Below, piece by piece: positions 11,218-23,056 of a stretch of DNA of 64,000 bases. Location of the stretch: NCBI RefSeq assembly GCF_958979055.1, contig NC_084895.1, forward strand, positions 1,660,001-1,724,000, read 5' to 3'. Position 1 is the stretch's first letter, and every line of letters begins with the position of its first letter. The notes under the pieces were generated by a model. It saw nothing but the letters and a program-made list of their open reading frames with translations, was not told where the DNA came from and searched no databases. Source of the stretch: Alnus glutinosa (Eukaryota; Streptophyta; Magnoliopsida; Fagales; Betulaceae). A program made the position numbers and the translations under genes.

Positions 11218-11695
11218 TGTAAGATATTATTCCCTTATGTGGCCTTTATATCACATTTACGGTGTTTGCTATGTTTATTATTTTTTTTAATAAACATATA
11301 CGGTATTATGATTATTTCTATTAATTTAGATTACCGTAAATATGGAATCTGTATTATGGTTACTTCTATTAATTTAGATTACCGTAAATATGGAATCGGT
11401 TAATTGATTTTAAAAATCAATTAACAATATTGTCTCCTTGATGGAAGGAAACAATACGGTATTTACCATATTTGAGGGTCCCTGACCTAGCCTATAAATA
11501 AACAGCCTGTGTACACCATCAGTACGGCAATTCGGTAATAGGCATAGGTTAGAAGATCCCTCAAATAATCTTTTTTGTTCTTCAGATGGATCGTGTAGAC
11601 GCTTAAGCAAATATGGCTAGAGGTAAGCCTGAATCCTGTTTATTCGTTTTCCGCTGCGCATGTTAGATTAAATAATATGTTGATTATTTCTAACA
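11218..11695 (+). repeat. Copia 5' LTR
   Basis: 478 bp, starts TGTAAGATATT and ends ATTTCTAACA. It matches the 3' LTR over the first roughly 407 bases with one substitution and one T-run length difference, then differs strongly in the last 70 bases. A TATA-like CCTATAAATAAAC lies near 11491. Confidence 0.95.
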
Positions 11696-11697
11696 TG

Positions 11698-11710
11698 TGG
11701 TATCAGAGCC
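11698..11710 (+). promoter_or_regulatory. Copia primer-binding site
   Basis: TGGTATCAGAGCC, complementary to the 3' end of initiator tRNA-Met, two bases after the 5' LTR. Confidence 0.9.
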
Positions 11711-12375
11711 ATCCTCTATGCTATTTTGCTTAGCATATAATTTTACTATGCGTTATCAATATTGAATCAAGTATTTTTATTGGTTATCAATATTGAATCA
11801 AGTATATTCTATTTGGTATTGTTCACTTCTGTTTGTCAATATTGTTTGAGCAATATTTCATCTTTTGTGACATGATAGAAACGCATTAGCGATTATTTTG
11901 TGAATATTTGTTGTTCACGTACTGTTTGTGAAAACCCATAAATTTGATATAACTATTTTTTGTTTTATCACTATTCTGTGTATTGTGATATACTACCTAA
12001 TTTTGAGTTGTTGTAATCTTGATATGGGTATTTTCATAAAGGGGTGGTGGCTAGGGTTCCATTTTTAGGGTTTTCAACCCATCTGGAACATTACGGGTCG
12101 GGTTGGTTGGTGACTGGGTAGGGTTTCGACCCATTAAAGTTTTTGGCTTGGATATATTTTTCGGGTAGGGTTTTTTAAAACCCATGCAGTTTTGGGCCAT
12201 TTAAGTGGGCTGACCTAGTTTGGGCCAACACTATACATAGACCCAGAGGCCTAACCTGATTAAGTGGGTTGACCCAATTGCCCAAATACAGTAGCCCATT
12301 TGGAGTCTTGTGACCCAGAAGCCCAACTCAATATAGTAGCCTATTACAGTAGCATTTAAATAAAATAAAAGATTT

Positions 12376-12447
12376 GGCTCATATGGGGTTCGAACTTGGG
12401 ACCTTCATGTCTGTAAAGTGACAAGCTTCAAACCATTGAGCTAAGCC
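12376..12447 (-). repeat. tRNA-like sequence in the copia leader
   Basis: Read on the minus strand this is 72 bases, the size of a tRNA. It starts GGCTTAGCTCAATGG, contains GGTCCCAAGTTCGAACCCC and ends ATGAGCC. Six of seven acceptor pairs form (one G-U), the box A and box B motifs are close to consensus, but the T-stem and anticodon stem do not pair well. It is best read as a decayed tRNA or tRNA-derived SINE head in antisense, not a working tRNA gene. Confidence 0.55.
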
Positions 12448-12849
12448 TGGTTTTATGCTTTCACATTAAGGTTTTATTCCTTTTATTATTTACAGTACTG
12501 TGTATTAAAATTATTGTTTATTTAATACATGAATTGAGGAATATATTTTTAATTGTTGAATTTATATTGTTTAAATATAAATTGCTTGATGCCTAGACCT
12601 AAGAATAATTAACAATACCATATATACTAGTGTGTTTACAGTAATATCTAAGAATGCAATGTCGGGGAAAGTTCTGGCAAGGAAAGTCTTGGGATTTAAG
12701 TGTGTCCGGTGTGACCCCCCTCACTTTCCTGGGAGCTCATCTGCTTGCACCTTGGAAAATGCTGTTTACCCCATTTAAGTATTGGTTTGTTATATTCCTG
12801 GGGCTATTAAGGGGGCATCTATAAAGTTGTTAGATGTTAATGAAGTAGC

Positions 12850-13360
12850 AATTATCATGATAATTTTGGGAGAGCCACAGCATCCCAATTTCGAATGACA
12901 ATTGCATCAAGATTACACACACGTAATTATCATAATAATTATGGGAGAACCAAAGCATCCCATTTTTATATGATAATTACATCAGGATCACACGCATGAA
13001 CCTCATAAAGATTTATTAAATGTTCATGAATTACAGCGTGATTATTATGATTTTGGGAGAGTCAAAGCATCCTAATTTTGTAATAATTGCATAAGGATCG
13101 TACACATGAACTTCATATAGAAAAAATTAACATCGTATTGTAATTAACTCATAAATTTAATTACCTATCCCCAAAGGGAAGTTTTTATTTTTATGACTTA
13201 ATTAGAATGAGATAACAAATTTAGTATTAAAAGTAAAATTTCTTTCGATTGCCCAAAGGTACGAAGAATTTTATTTATTAATATTTAAATTTATTAGTCT
13301 TATCAATAAAGAGTAAATTTCATGCGTGATGCAACCTTTGCCCAAAGGTAGGTTGAAATT
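12850..13360 (+). repeat. Tandem modules in the copia leader
   Basis: A module with TGGGAGAGCCACAGCATCCC appears at about 12870, again at 12950 (GGGAGAACCAAAGCATCCC) and at 13055 (GGGAGAGTCAAAGCATCCT), each followed by a TAATTGCAT-AGGAT-ACAC-CATGAAC stretch. A second module around CCCAAAGG recurs near 13172, 13253 and 13340. They sit between PBS and gag and are not coding. Confidence 0.65.
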
Positions 13361-13759
13361 TACTATTTAAATTGGCATTGGCTAATTTAAAATAAAGTTA
13401 TTTCATAGCATTAAAGTATTTTTTATTTTTTATATTCTTGGTCATTGCAGCTATTCGTATTACTCTACTTTTGGTAGTTTTATATTCCAATACTTTAAGG
13501 TAATATTTTTTCTGACTGAAAAATATTAATATGCTTTTTTATTTGGGGTGTTAAAAATTTTGGTGCTCCATGTGGACAAACCACCTACTCCCGCGGAATT
13601 AAGTACGCCACGTGAGATTATTAAGCGTTAACGGTGGGAGTGATTTAATCACTTAAGTTAGATGTTCATGAAATCTCATGTCACTAAAGTCATCAGGGAT
13701 TTATTCCTGAATGTTTTAGAGTTAAAGTTTTATAAAGGTTGTTTATGAACATTTAGTAA

Positions 13760-16700
13760 GTTCAAACAAAACTTGGCCAGAACCCTAATAGAAAAAAGCT
13801 TTAAAGACAAACCTTTTACAGTTTCTAAAGTGTTTATAATCTCATTATAGGAATGAAGGAAATTATAGCTTAGCCTAAGTCTATAAAGATTGAGATTTTT
13901 TTGAGTCATTATTGGTCTATTTCATTTTTGAATTCTCTCTTCTAAGTGTAGAATTTTATCTTTTACTACACATAAGGATAAATGGTTAGTAAGTGAACTT
14001 CTAACCATATGTGTTCAAGAGAATCTATAAAGTGTTCACATGATTACTCATGTTAAGGGAAAGACCGATAAATGCAATCATGCCCAACACTTAAAGTATG
14101 AGAATAAGGTGCCAACAAAGTATTATGGCAATCAAGATACCTATTTCTCATGCAATAAGAAAAATTAAGAGCATATAAAGAAAGATTGCGTGAAGTATGA
14201 GAAATGACTTAAAATAAAGATAATCTCATATATCTAGTATGTCGTGAATCTCTTTTAGTGACTCATTCAAATATGTTGTGGATTGATTATGGTTTAACAA
14301 TCCACGTTGTCAACACAAATGCAGAGTCTTTTTAAAAGTGAATAACACGTGTTTATAATTTGAGGTTGTTGGGATCTATAGGTTAATTTTGAGATTCAGT
14401 TATATTTTTTACCTAAAAAATTATTTATATTCCATAATCTTTTAGAAATTTATTTTCTAGTTTGGTTTGTTAAAAATTTCAATTTTATTTTTGAAATTTT
14501 TCTTATTTTAGGTGGAATATTGGTTGGGGTTTATTTAAAGTCTATTTAAAATTGACCTACATCCCAATTTTTGAAATAAAATTATTTGTTTGTTTCTGCA
14601 TACTGATGTTGACGTAAAGTAGAGTCTTTGAGAATTTAAAAATGCTCTTGTTATGGCTTTGGAGATTGAAATATATCTTTATACAAAAAATAAAAGTCTG
14701 TAATTTATTGACTTTAGTACTTGTGTGGACTACATAAGGGAAAGTACTATACCAACAAGACCATTAGAGGTGCCAAAGAGAGCCTTTTAAAATTCTTGAG
14801 ATCATGTACATTGAAATGTGTTAACCTTTCCATACTCATTGCCTAAATGGTCAGAGATATTTTTATCTCTTTTAGTTATGACCATATAAAGTTTATGTAT
14901 CTCTATCTTCTAAATATTAAAGCTGGGGTATTGAATGTTTTTAATACCTATAAGGAAGAAGAGGAGAAACAATTTGAAGATCATAAGATCTAATATAGGC
15001 ATAGAGTATTAAGGTAGGTACACACAAAGGGAAATGATTAGTAATACTAATCTGCTATTACCCTTATAGAGTAAAGCTTTGAACACCGTTGTGTATATGT
15101 TAAACAGGATTCCATCTAAGGTTGTCCTTAAGACACCTTTTAAAGTATGAAATAGATGGAAGCTTAGTTTAAATTATTTACACATATGGGGTTGCCTTGC
15201 TAAAGAGAGGATTTATAATCCTCGCCTTAGGAAATTAGATTCAAGAACAACCAGCGGATCTTTTATAAGCTATCTAGTAAACTTTAAAGGGTTTTATTGT
15301 TTTATTATCCTTCATATAATCCTAGAGTTGTTCATTGTAAAATTTCTAAAGGATGCTGAACCTAGTGGGGGTGCTCATTCACATAAATTGGAATTTGAGG
15401 AAGCACTAGAGTTGGCCAAAGCTCCTCCTTATAGAGGATGATTGATTGTATTCATGGAAAATCAGATTGATTATCCTGAGCCACAATCACTTCTAGAATA
15501 ACCAACTCATACATAACTGGTTCAAAATCTATTCTCCCATTGCAAAATGCAGAGGAAGTAGAATTAAGAAAAATCCTATAGAATAAGGAGATCAACAATT
15601 CTTAGTGATCATGTTGTATATCTCCCAGAGTCTGATGTTGACATTGGACATAAAGATGATCCAAAATTGTTTTCACATGCTATGAGTGGAGAAAACTCCA
15701 CATAGTAATTCAATGCCATGAAGTAAGAGATAAATCTATGGCTCAAAAGTCAAGCTAGACTCGTAGCCAATGGTTTTCTCATAAGAAAGGCATTGATTAT
15801 CGTGAAACATTCTCTCCAGTGTCTAAGGATGGTTCATCAAGATGATCATAGCATTAGTAGCTTATTTTTGATCTAGAGCTACATCAAATGGATGCGAAAA
15901 CAACTTTTCTGAATAGGGATCTTAAAGACAAGGTTTACATGAAACAATCAAAAGGTTTTATAAATAACAGTCAGAAAGCTTGCAAATTAAAGAATTCTAT
16001 GTATGGGCTGTGATAGATCTCTCATCGGTGATATACTTTTTACAAGGTCAATGTTTTATTGTTTATTGAAAACCTTGTTAATTAGTATATATACTTTAAG
16101 GTCAGTGAGAGTACAGTAATCTTTCTAGTCCTATATGTAGATATTATTTTTTGCAAGTAGTGATTTAGGTTTGCTACATAAAGTTCATTTCACAAAACTT
16201 TGACATGAAGGATTTGGGTGAAACCTCTTTTGTCTTTTGACATAGAGATTCACAGAGACATAAAGAATATTAACATTGTCTCGGAAGGCCTACATTGAAA
16301 AAGTTTTGGGAAGATTTAGAATGAAGGATTATGCACCTTCAGTAGCAATTAAGAGGGACCAATTAAATGCAGATTAGTGTCCCAAAAGGTATTGGAATAA
16401 GGGCAGATGAAAAGTTTTAAGCGTCTGAATTATACATAACCATATGACTGACAATAAGTATATTGGGTCAATAAAGTGCTGCAAATAAAGTCTTGCGGTA
16501 TATGCAAGGAACCAAGAAGTACAACTTAACCTAAGGATACCTTTCCATTTGAAGGTGGTTAGTTGTTCAGATTTGAGTTTTGCTGATTGTGTAGATAGTA
16601 GAAAGTCTATTTAGGGTATGTATATTTTTTATTGAGAGATATATCTTAAAGATGCAGTATGCAGACTATGGTTGCTACGTCTACCAAGAAAACTAAAATT
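13760..16700 (+). pseudogene. Copia Gag-Pol remains
   Basis: Recognisable pieces in order: a Gag zinc knuckle at 14139-14189 that has lost its first Cys and contains a stop; an integrase start motif near 14796; the integrase end near 15168-15310 (W-G-C-L-A, K-L-D-S-R-T, K-G-F-Y); reverse transcriptase at about 15755-16012 (A-R-L-V-A-N-G-F, D-Y-R-E-T-F-S-P-V, C-K-L-K-N-S-M-Y-G-L); the Y-V-D-I remnant of the Y-V-D-D active site near 16135; RNase H near 16560-16690 (D-S-R-K-S). All are split by stops and frame changes and no open segment is long. The decay is far greater than that of the flanking LTRs. Confidence 0.85.
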
Positions 16701-17340
16701 CTAGCGTGCTATAAATTTAGTACACAGGCATGATGGTTGAGACATTTTGTTGAAAGTCTCAATATTGTCGATTTTACAGTTAGACCATAAAGATACTCTG
16801 CGGTAATTCTACTATAATCTTCTTTTATAAGAATAAAGAGTAGAAGCAGAAGTAAATCGACATCAAGTATTTCAGTACGAGAGATAACATTAAGAGACAT
16901 AAAGGGTCTATTGAGCATATAAGTACTAAATTAATGATTGCGGATCCCATGACTTAAAGTTTACCGGTAAAGAAAGAATAAAGTCATGCGGAATATATGA
17001 GACTCATTAATTCATTTTCGCTTGGTTTGTCTCTTTTTTGGTCTATAGACATAAAGTTATGATAATAAAGATTTTGTGCACATTTGTTATTTTATCCATA
17101 AGGATAAATAAAGTTGGACCCGAATGACTTATAGGAAGTTCATTCATAAAGCTTGATTATCCATAAGGTACTCATGTAAGGAGTGTTTTACATTGTGATA
17201 CATGGAAGGGACGACCTAATTTTATAATGGTTTTACCGCCATGATTCGTGTGAAACATTTCTTATCTGAGTGGGAGGATTCCATAAGTGATTGGCCAAAC
17301 TAAAGAACCTAATACCATAAGGTCATGTATCATAAAGGCC

Positions 17341-17351
17341 AAGTGGGAGAA
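17341..17351 (+). promoter_or_regulatory. Copia polypurine tract
   Basis: AAGTGGGAGAA directly before the 3' LTR, the usual place for the plus-strand primer. Confidence 0.8.
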
Positions 17352-17838
17352 TGTAAGATATTATTCCCTTATGTGGCCTTTATATCACATTTACGGTGTT
17401 TGCTATGTTTATTATTTTTTTTTAATAAACATATACGGTATTATGATTATTTCTATTAATTTAGATTACCGTAAATATGGAATCTGTATTATGGTTACTT
17501 CTATTAATTTAGATTACCGTAAATATGGAATCGGTTAATTGATTTTAAAAATCAATTAACAATATTGTCTCCTTGATGGAAGGAAACAATACGGTATTTA
17601 CCATATTTGAGGGTCCCTGACCTAGCCTATAAATAAACAGCCTGTGTACACCATCAGTACGGCAATTCGGTAATAGACATAGGTTAGAAGATCCCTCAAA
17701 TAATCTTTTTTGTTCTTCAGATGGATCGTGTAGACGCTTAAGCAAATATGGCTAGAGGTATGCCTAAAACTGTTCTATTTAATTTTCCGCTACGCATGTT
17801 AGGTTAAAGAAATAATTGTTATTTAATTATTTCTAACA
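17352..17838 (+). repeat. Copia 3' LTR
   Basis: 487 bp, starts TGTAAGATATT and ends ATTTCTAACA. From 17761 on it differs from the 5' LTR by many substitutions and indels, although the bases before that are nearly identical. Confidence 0.95.
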
Positions 17839-17843
17839 TCCAC

Positions 17844-19869
17844 AGTAAAATAAAACAACACAAGAGCAGAAAAACTAAATCTAAATAAAATTATTTAGAT
17901 GAATTCGGCTTCCATGCGGTAAAGAAAATTTCCGGACATCTGCTGTAGAAAAAAGTAACGGTCTAGATTCATCTTAATATATTTTAACTCAAACGACGTC
18001 GTGGAAAAAAAGGTTTTGATGAAAAACACCTTAACACCATTTCAAAGGAGGTTAAAAAAAAAAAAACACATCCACGTTGCCTCCTTCCACAACTTCACTA
18101 TGTTCTCCCTTGTTCTTCACAATCTAAACAGAGGCCACCCATGAAGCTGGAGCTTCCTGCTTCACGTCCCCTGTCAATGCGGGTAAAAGATGTACGTACC
18201 GCAGGTCTCTCTTCCTCCGGTAGTGGTAGTAGGGCTTGCCTTTTAATTCCGCGAACTGGGTTTAGGGTCTGGTTCAAGAAATGGGATAGCTTGGATTTGA
18301 ATCCTGCTTGGCCTGAACCGGTCATGGTCAACTCCTATCCCTTGGATCTCCATGGAGACAAGTGAGATCGTGGAGTAACAAGAATTGAGAGCAAATTGAT
18401 TCAGACTTGGTTTGGGAGCTTAGGCCTGAGAGCCAACCACGATTGTCTGTTTCTACATTTTTTGTGAGTTTTAAAGAATAACTAAAAGAGCTACCTTGAC
18501 GCTTAGACATACATTGAAAGTTGTCGGCTTCTGGGTCACAATATTTTTGCGAAGTGTTAGTGTGTGTTGTCTACTCCGGCATATGGCATGTATATATGAC
18601 ATATGTGCTTGAGAGAGAGAGAGATGATTATGTACGTGTTGAACTTTTAGAGAATACGATTTTTTCACCGGCCGGATCCAACCGGAATTTTTTTATACCA
18701 AAGGGTTAAAGTAAGGATAAGTCGTTAAAATACTTTTTAAATTTTTTAATGCAATTTCAAACACACTCTAAACTTAATTTTAAGGAAAATTTTGAAAATC
18801 AGGAGGCCATAACCCTCTGACAAACACTAAACGAATGATTAAAAGTAGTTGTTTTAAAAATAAAAAATAAAAAATCAACCCAATATATAATACTCTAATG
18901 TTTTGTAGGCAAGCTTATATAGGACAGAGTCCACTGAGACTTTATTTAATACTGAAAATATTTTTCTTGAAAAACAATACAAATTCATCACTTACCAATA
19001 CAACTAATTTTCAAATTCATCGTTACTTATTTTGCGGGATCCACATGTCCATTTTTTCTTTGCCCTTTACGTGGTGAAAGAGAGAGCTTTTAATTTGTGG
19101 GTTGATTGAACGTGGCCAATTCTGGTAGGTCCCAAGCCACGTGATTTGAGGAATAGTAGTACTGCTATTGCCCCTGGGCCTATTTCTTCCTCGACGACTC
19201 GGCTGCAGCCTTCCTCTTTGAGTCTCTCCCTTCTCCTTCAAGGCTTCAACCCCCCCTCCCACCCAACCTACACAACATGACTGAACTTTACCGACTTCTT
19301 TCTTGGCCATTTCCGACTACTTTGACATTCAATAAATTTGGATGAATGTTAATGCCTCTCCTTTTTTCTAGACTAATTTAATGTTAACACTTTATTAATT
19401 ATGTTCTTTCTTGGCAAGTGCAACATTTGGTTCTTAATCACTATGATACCCTGTAGTTATTAGGAATATATTGTGTACTTCAAGGCCTGAATTCATTATA
19501 TTATAAATTCATTTGGCTTGTAAAAAAAATAGAAAAAAAAAAAAAAAAAACCGCTTAGCATTATTGATCTACACATGTCAGGAATCTTTCTTTTGTTTGG
19601 TTAAATTGGTTCATGTAGTGTGCCCTGATGACAAACTGGTATTTGGAGTTTAAAGTGTGAATAAACACTGGTCGTGGTAAGAAAAAAAATGTCATTACTG
19701 TCATAAAAATTAACAAAATCCGAACTTGAACAACATGAACTTGTTTGTTTTTTTTGCTCATATCATAGAATGTCTAGTCAGTTTTTAAAACTTAGAGAAC
19801 TATTTGCCGTAACTCCAACCAACAAATACCAATTTAACATTTTCCCCCTTAGTAGCAATTATTTTCCAT
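17844..19869. other. Intergenic, no gene recognised
   Basis: About 2 kb. Short overlapping frames on both strands near 18098-18370 and 19023-19310 show no known domain. AT-rich runs at 18050-18066 and 19527-19550. No repeat boundaries could be defined. Confidence 0.4.
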
Positions 19870-20769
19870 TTATGCTCCGTTTGTTTCGGCGTAAAATGAT
19901 TTCTGGAAAATGATTTCGGTATTTTACGGTGTTTGGTAGGGGCGAAAATAACGGTCAACGAAAATCATTTTCGGTTTGACCGTAAAACCTTCTTTAATTT
20001 TTGGAAAACGATTTACGGTTTTTAAAACCGTAAATCGTTTTCCAAAATTATATTCTTCGTCCTTACACGCACGTTTGATATCTGACTGTCCAAATCCTAC
20101 AATAGTCGGTCGTTCAAAAATAGGCAGCACCGGTATCCGGCATCATCAAGTCACTGGAATAATGCCGGCTTCGGAATCCGACCACCGGAATTATGCCGGC
20201 TGTCGGAATATCGCCAACCGCCGGAATCCGGTTGCCGGAATACCGCCGGCCGCCGGAATCCGGCCATGGACAGAAACCTGCCGGAACCCGGCCTGATCTG
20301 GCCGGGATCCGGCCGGATCTGACCGGGATCTGGCCGGGATCCGGCCGGATCTGACCGGGATCTGGCCGGGATCCGGCCGGATCTGACCGGATCCGGCGGG
20401 ATCTGACCGGATCCGGCTACTGATCCGGCCGGATCTGGCCCAAATGGCCGGAATCCGGCGGGATCTGACCGGATCCGGCCACTGATCCTGCCGAGATCCG
20501 GCCAAAATGACCGGATCAGGCCGGATCTGACCGGTCCAGGAGGTGTCCTGCCGGAATCCGGCAATTTTGGCCGGATCTGGCCAAACATGTTCGCCGGATT
20601 CCGGCGACGGCGACGACCCCGGCGACAGTTGCATTTTCCCTTTTCGTAATTTTTTCGTGCAAACCAAACGCCGAAAAATATTTTCGAGAAAATAATTTCT
20701 TTTGAAATTGATTTCGTCGAAAATATTTTACGACGGAAACCATTTTACGTCGAAACAAACGGAGCATTA
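19870..20769. mobile_element. Non-autonomous TIR element with CCGG-rich core, copy 1 (TTA target duplication)
   Basis: Ends are TGCTCCGTTTGTTTCGGCGT at 19873 and the inverse ACGTCGAAACAAACGGAGCA ending at 20766. TTA stands on both sides (19870-19872, 20767-20769), the duplication of PIF/Harbinger elements. Length 894 bp, no transposase. Just inside the left end is a perfect hairpin with arms of at least 20 bases (about 19999-20050). The core 20150-20620 is GC-rich and built from CCGGATC/CCGGAAT units. Reading frames across the core are shadows of the repeat. A second copy is at 27497-28342. Confidence 0.8.
20295..20390. repeat. 32-bp minisatellite in the CCGG-rich core
   Basis: The unit starts GATCTGGCCGGGATCCGGCC and repeats with starts at 20295, 20327 and 20359; shorter related units continue to about 20560. 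Dense in CCGG, GATC and GGATCC sites. Confidence 0.85.
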
Positions 20770-21904
20770 ATCTGCAAAGCAATTGAATATGATTAGGCTT
20801 CTTCCATCCCCCATGAGCTTGCGGGGAGGTGTTATTCAACTTCAGACAGCAGCAACAACTTCTATGCCAGTAGCAACTACAACCAATTCAAATTCACCAA
20901 GAAGCTAAGAGAGAAAAGGCATCAAATTCATATTAAAAAACAAAAAAGAAAAAAAAAAAGCCCTATTCATAATATAGCTAGCACAACTTCATAATATCTC
21001 TGAATCTAGTTTATTCATCAGAATTCCATTATTATTACCATTCACTATAGTAGAACAAATCAAAGTAAAGGTTGAAATTCATAAAATGTAACGGCTTATG
21101 GTGACTAAATTAGTTCTTGGTTATGAGACAAGTAATAGGTCATTCCAGTAGAAGAAGTCAGAAATAAGGTGACCCATAAAGCAAATCTCATTGGCGGTGC
21201 CTCTTCCGGTAAAGCATGTGGGATCGATACTTTAAGATGATCCCTTCACCTTACCTAAAGTTGGTTCAAATATTTACCTTCGAGAGCTTACCATAACCTC
21301 ATTTTTAGCAATGGCGATTTATCCGCCCCTCATACTTGATTTACCATATGCACATTCAAACAATTTCTCTCAGGAAATCAAGTGGTATAGAGTTGTTAAT
21401 GATACTTACTCTCAAATAACTTTTTAACATTTTTTTTTTGTTGGAAATGAAAATTGCTTATGAGGTATCAAGTAGAGGTGAAAATGCGGATGCAGTTATT
21501 AGTAATATCTACATCTGCATAATACGGTTATCACTTTTTAGGTATTTATATCCTCATCTATGTGGTTATTAAATATGGTTATTATCTGTTATCCACATAT
21601 GAGGTAATGAACGTTTTAAATTACTATCTAAATCTATATGCAAGATTAAATAATGCGCTTCTTATTATTTGCAAGCTTAAATAAATTAAGATTTCACTTG
21701 TTATACAATTCACGATTGTTAGTCAAAGATGATCATTGTCTCATAGAATAATCGAGATTTGGATTACTCAAATAAAATAAAAGAAAAAAAAAAATAGTGA
21801 GGTATGACTTTGAGATGATGGTGAAAAAAACCTAACACAATCTAAAAGGCTCTAAATTTATCAAATTTAAAATGATGTTGTTTTAGTGAATTTAAATTAA
21901 ATAT
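20770..21904. other. Intergenic, no gene recognised
   Basis: AT-rich DNA between the TIR element and the duplicated CNL upstream block. No domain or clear repeat was found. Confidence 0.4.
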
Positions 21905-22830
21905 GACTTATATATATTATATATAAGGAAAATGTGGATGTAGTTAGATTAGCTTTCCACAACATAAAGGTTCTTTAATAAATAAATAAATAAAAAATGG
22001 TATTTCTCCCACCGAACTGAAACTCCAGTTGTTACAGCTTTGTATCTCCCACGATTATGCAGTCCTATTACATGACAATGATGACATTATTGCAAGCGAT
22101 ACCTTCCACTTAAACAAGATAATGTAGTCCACTTGCACAATTATTGATTGAGGATATGTTGGTAATTTCGCACTTCTAGATTGTCGTCTCTCTTTTTCAA
22201 AGGAAATGGCTTTATTGAAGTTTTTCTTTCTTTTTTGTCTTCGTTTTCCTACTTTTGGTGGTAGGCAATGAACACCCTTATTATAGTTATTATGACAACA
22301 TGCACTCCCTCCCTTTCTCTCCAACTAAATCAATGGATCAATGTGTGCGTTTGAGATTGTGATTTTATAGACAAAAAATATGATTTTAAACTAAATTATA
22401 AAAAATAAATTGTTTATAATTTAGTTTTTAAAAAATTATGATTCGAAAACGCAGAAAATTTATTGTTTCAAATCGCAAGCAGGCAAATGAGTATTTTTTT
22501 GAAAACGCAAAATTTTAAAGGTTAAACTATAATTTTAAGAATCAAACTTTAATTTTATCAAATATTTAACTACGTTTTAAAAATCACTTTTCTAAGTAAC
22601 ACATTTTACAATGAAACTTTTGAAATCCTAAACTCAAACCAACCATAACCAAGTAGACATATGATTAATCAACAAACTTATTATCATATAGCTCTTGTTC
22701 CACTCCTACTCCTAGCTTTGAACCTCCTATTCTTCCATTTGTTCTTTAGTGAGATACCGAGATGGTGCAGAGTCCACCACAAGTGGCCAAAGCTCTTTGT
22801 TTTCGTTATCTAAAAGAGAAGTCCAGTTTG
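21905..22830 (+). repeat. Duplicated CNL upstream segment, copy 2
   Basis: Counterpart of 350-1240 and 2230-2420, here still in its natural place upstream of the CNL gene. It carries the TTGATTGAGGATATGTTGGT stretch at about 22142 and the GTCCACCACAAGTGGCC stretch at about 22771. It presumably contains the promoter, but no single element could be proven. Confidence 0.75.
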
Positions 22831-23056
22831 TCAGGCTGGAAAATGAAAAAAGTGGACCGTTACTGGTACTATCACGTGCTACTGCCCTTGCCCACGTGGG
22901 TCCATAGCTCCAGTCTCCAATAGGCTTTCATTTTCCCTGTACGATCAATATAACTCCACTTCTTCCTTGTTAGACTAAAACACACCTTCCTATCTGTTTT
23001 TGCTCTGCATTTGGCATTCCCCTTCATTCTCTCCTTTGATTTCCAAAGAAGAAAAC

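Larger units (their letters stand above)
11213..17843 (+). mobile_element. Complete Ty1/copia LTR retrotransposon with 5-bp target duplication
   Basis: Two direct LTRs (11218-11695 and 17352-17838) flank a PBS and a polypurine tract, and the whole is flanked by TCCAC at 11213-11217 and 17839-17843, a perfect 5-bp target duplication. Order of recognisable remains: long non-coding leader, Gag zinc knuckle, integrase, reverse transcriptase, RNase H. That order places it in Ty1/copia. The coding region is full of stops and frameshifts, so the element cannot supply its own proteins. Total length between target duplications is 6621 bp. Confidence 0.95.

Noticed and set aside
12376..12447. A functional tRNA gene
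   Set aside because: T-stem and anticodon stem do not pair and it sits inside a retrotransposon leader.
20151..20667. Two long minus-strand frames rich in Arg, Pro, Gly and Ser (145 and 158 codons)
   Set aside because: They are translations of the CCGG/GATC minisatellite in the TIR element; several frames are open at once, which is a repeat artefact.
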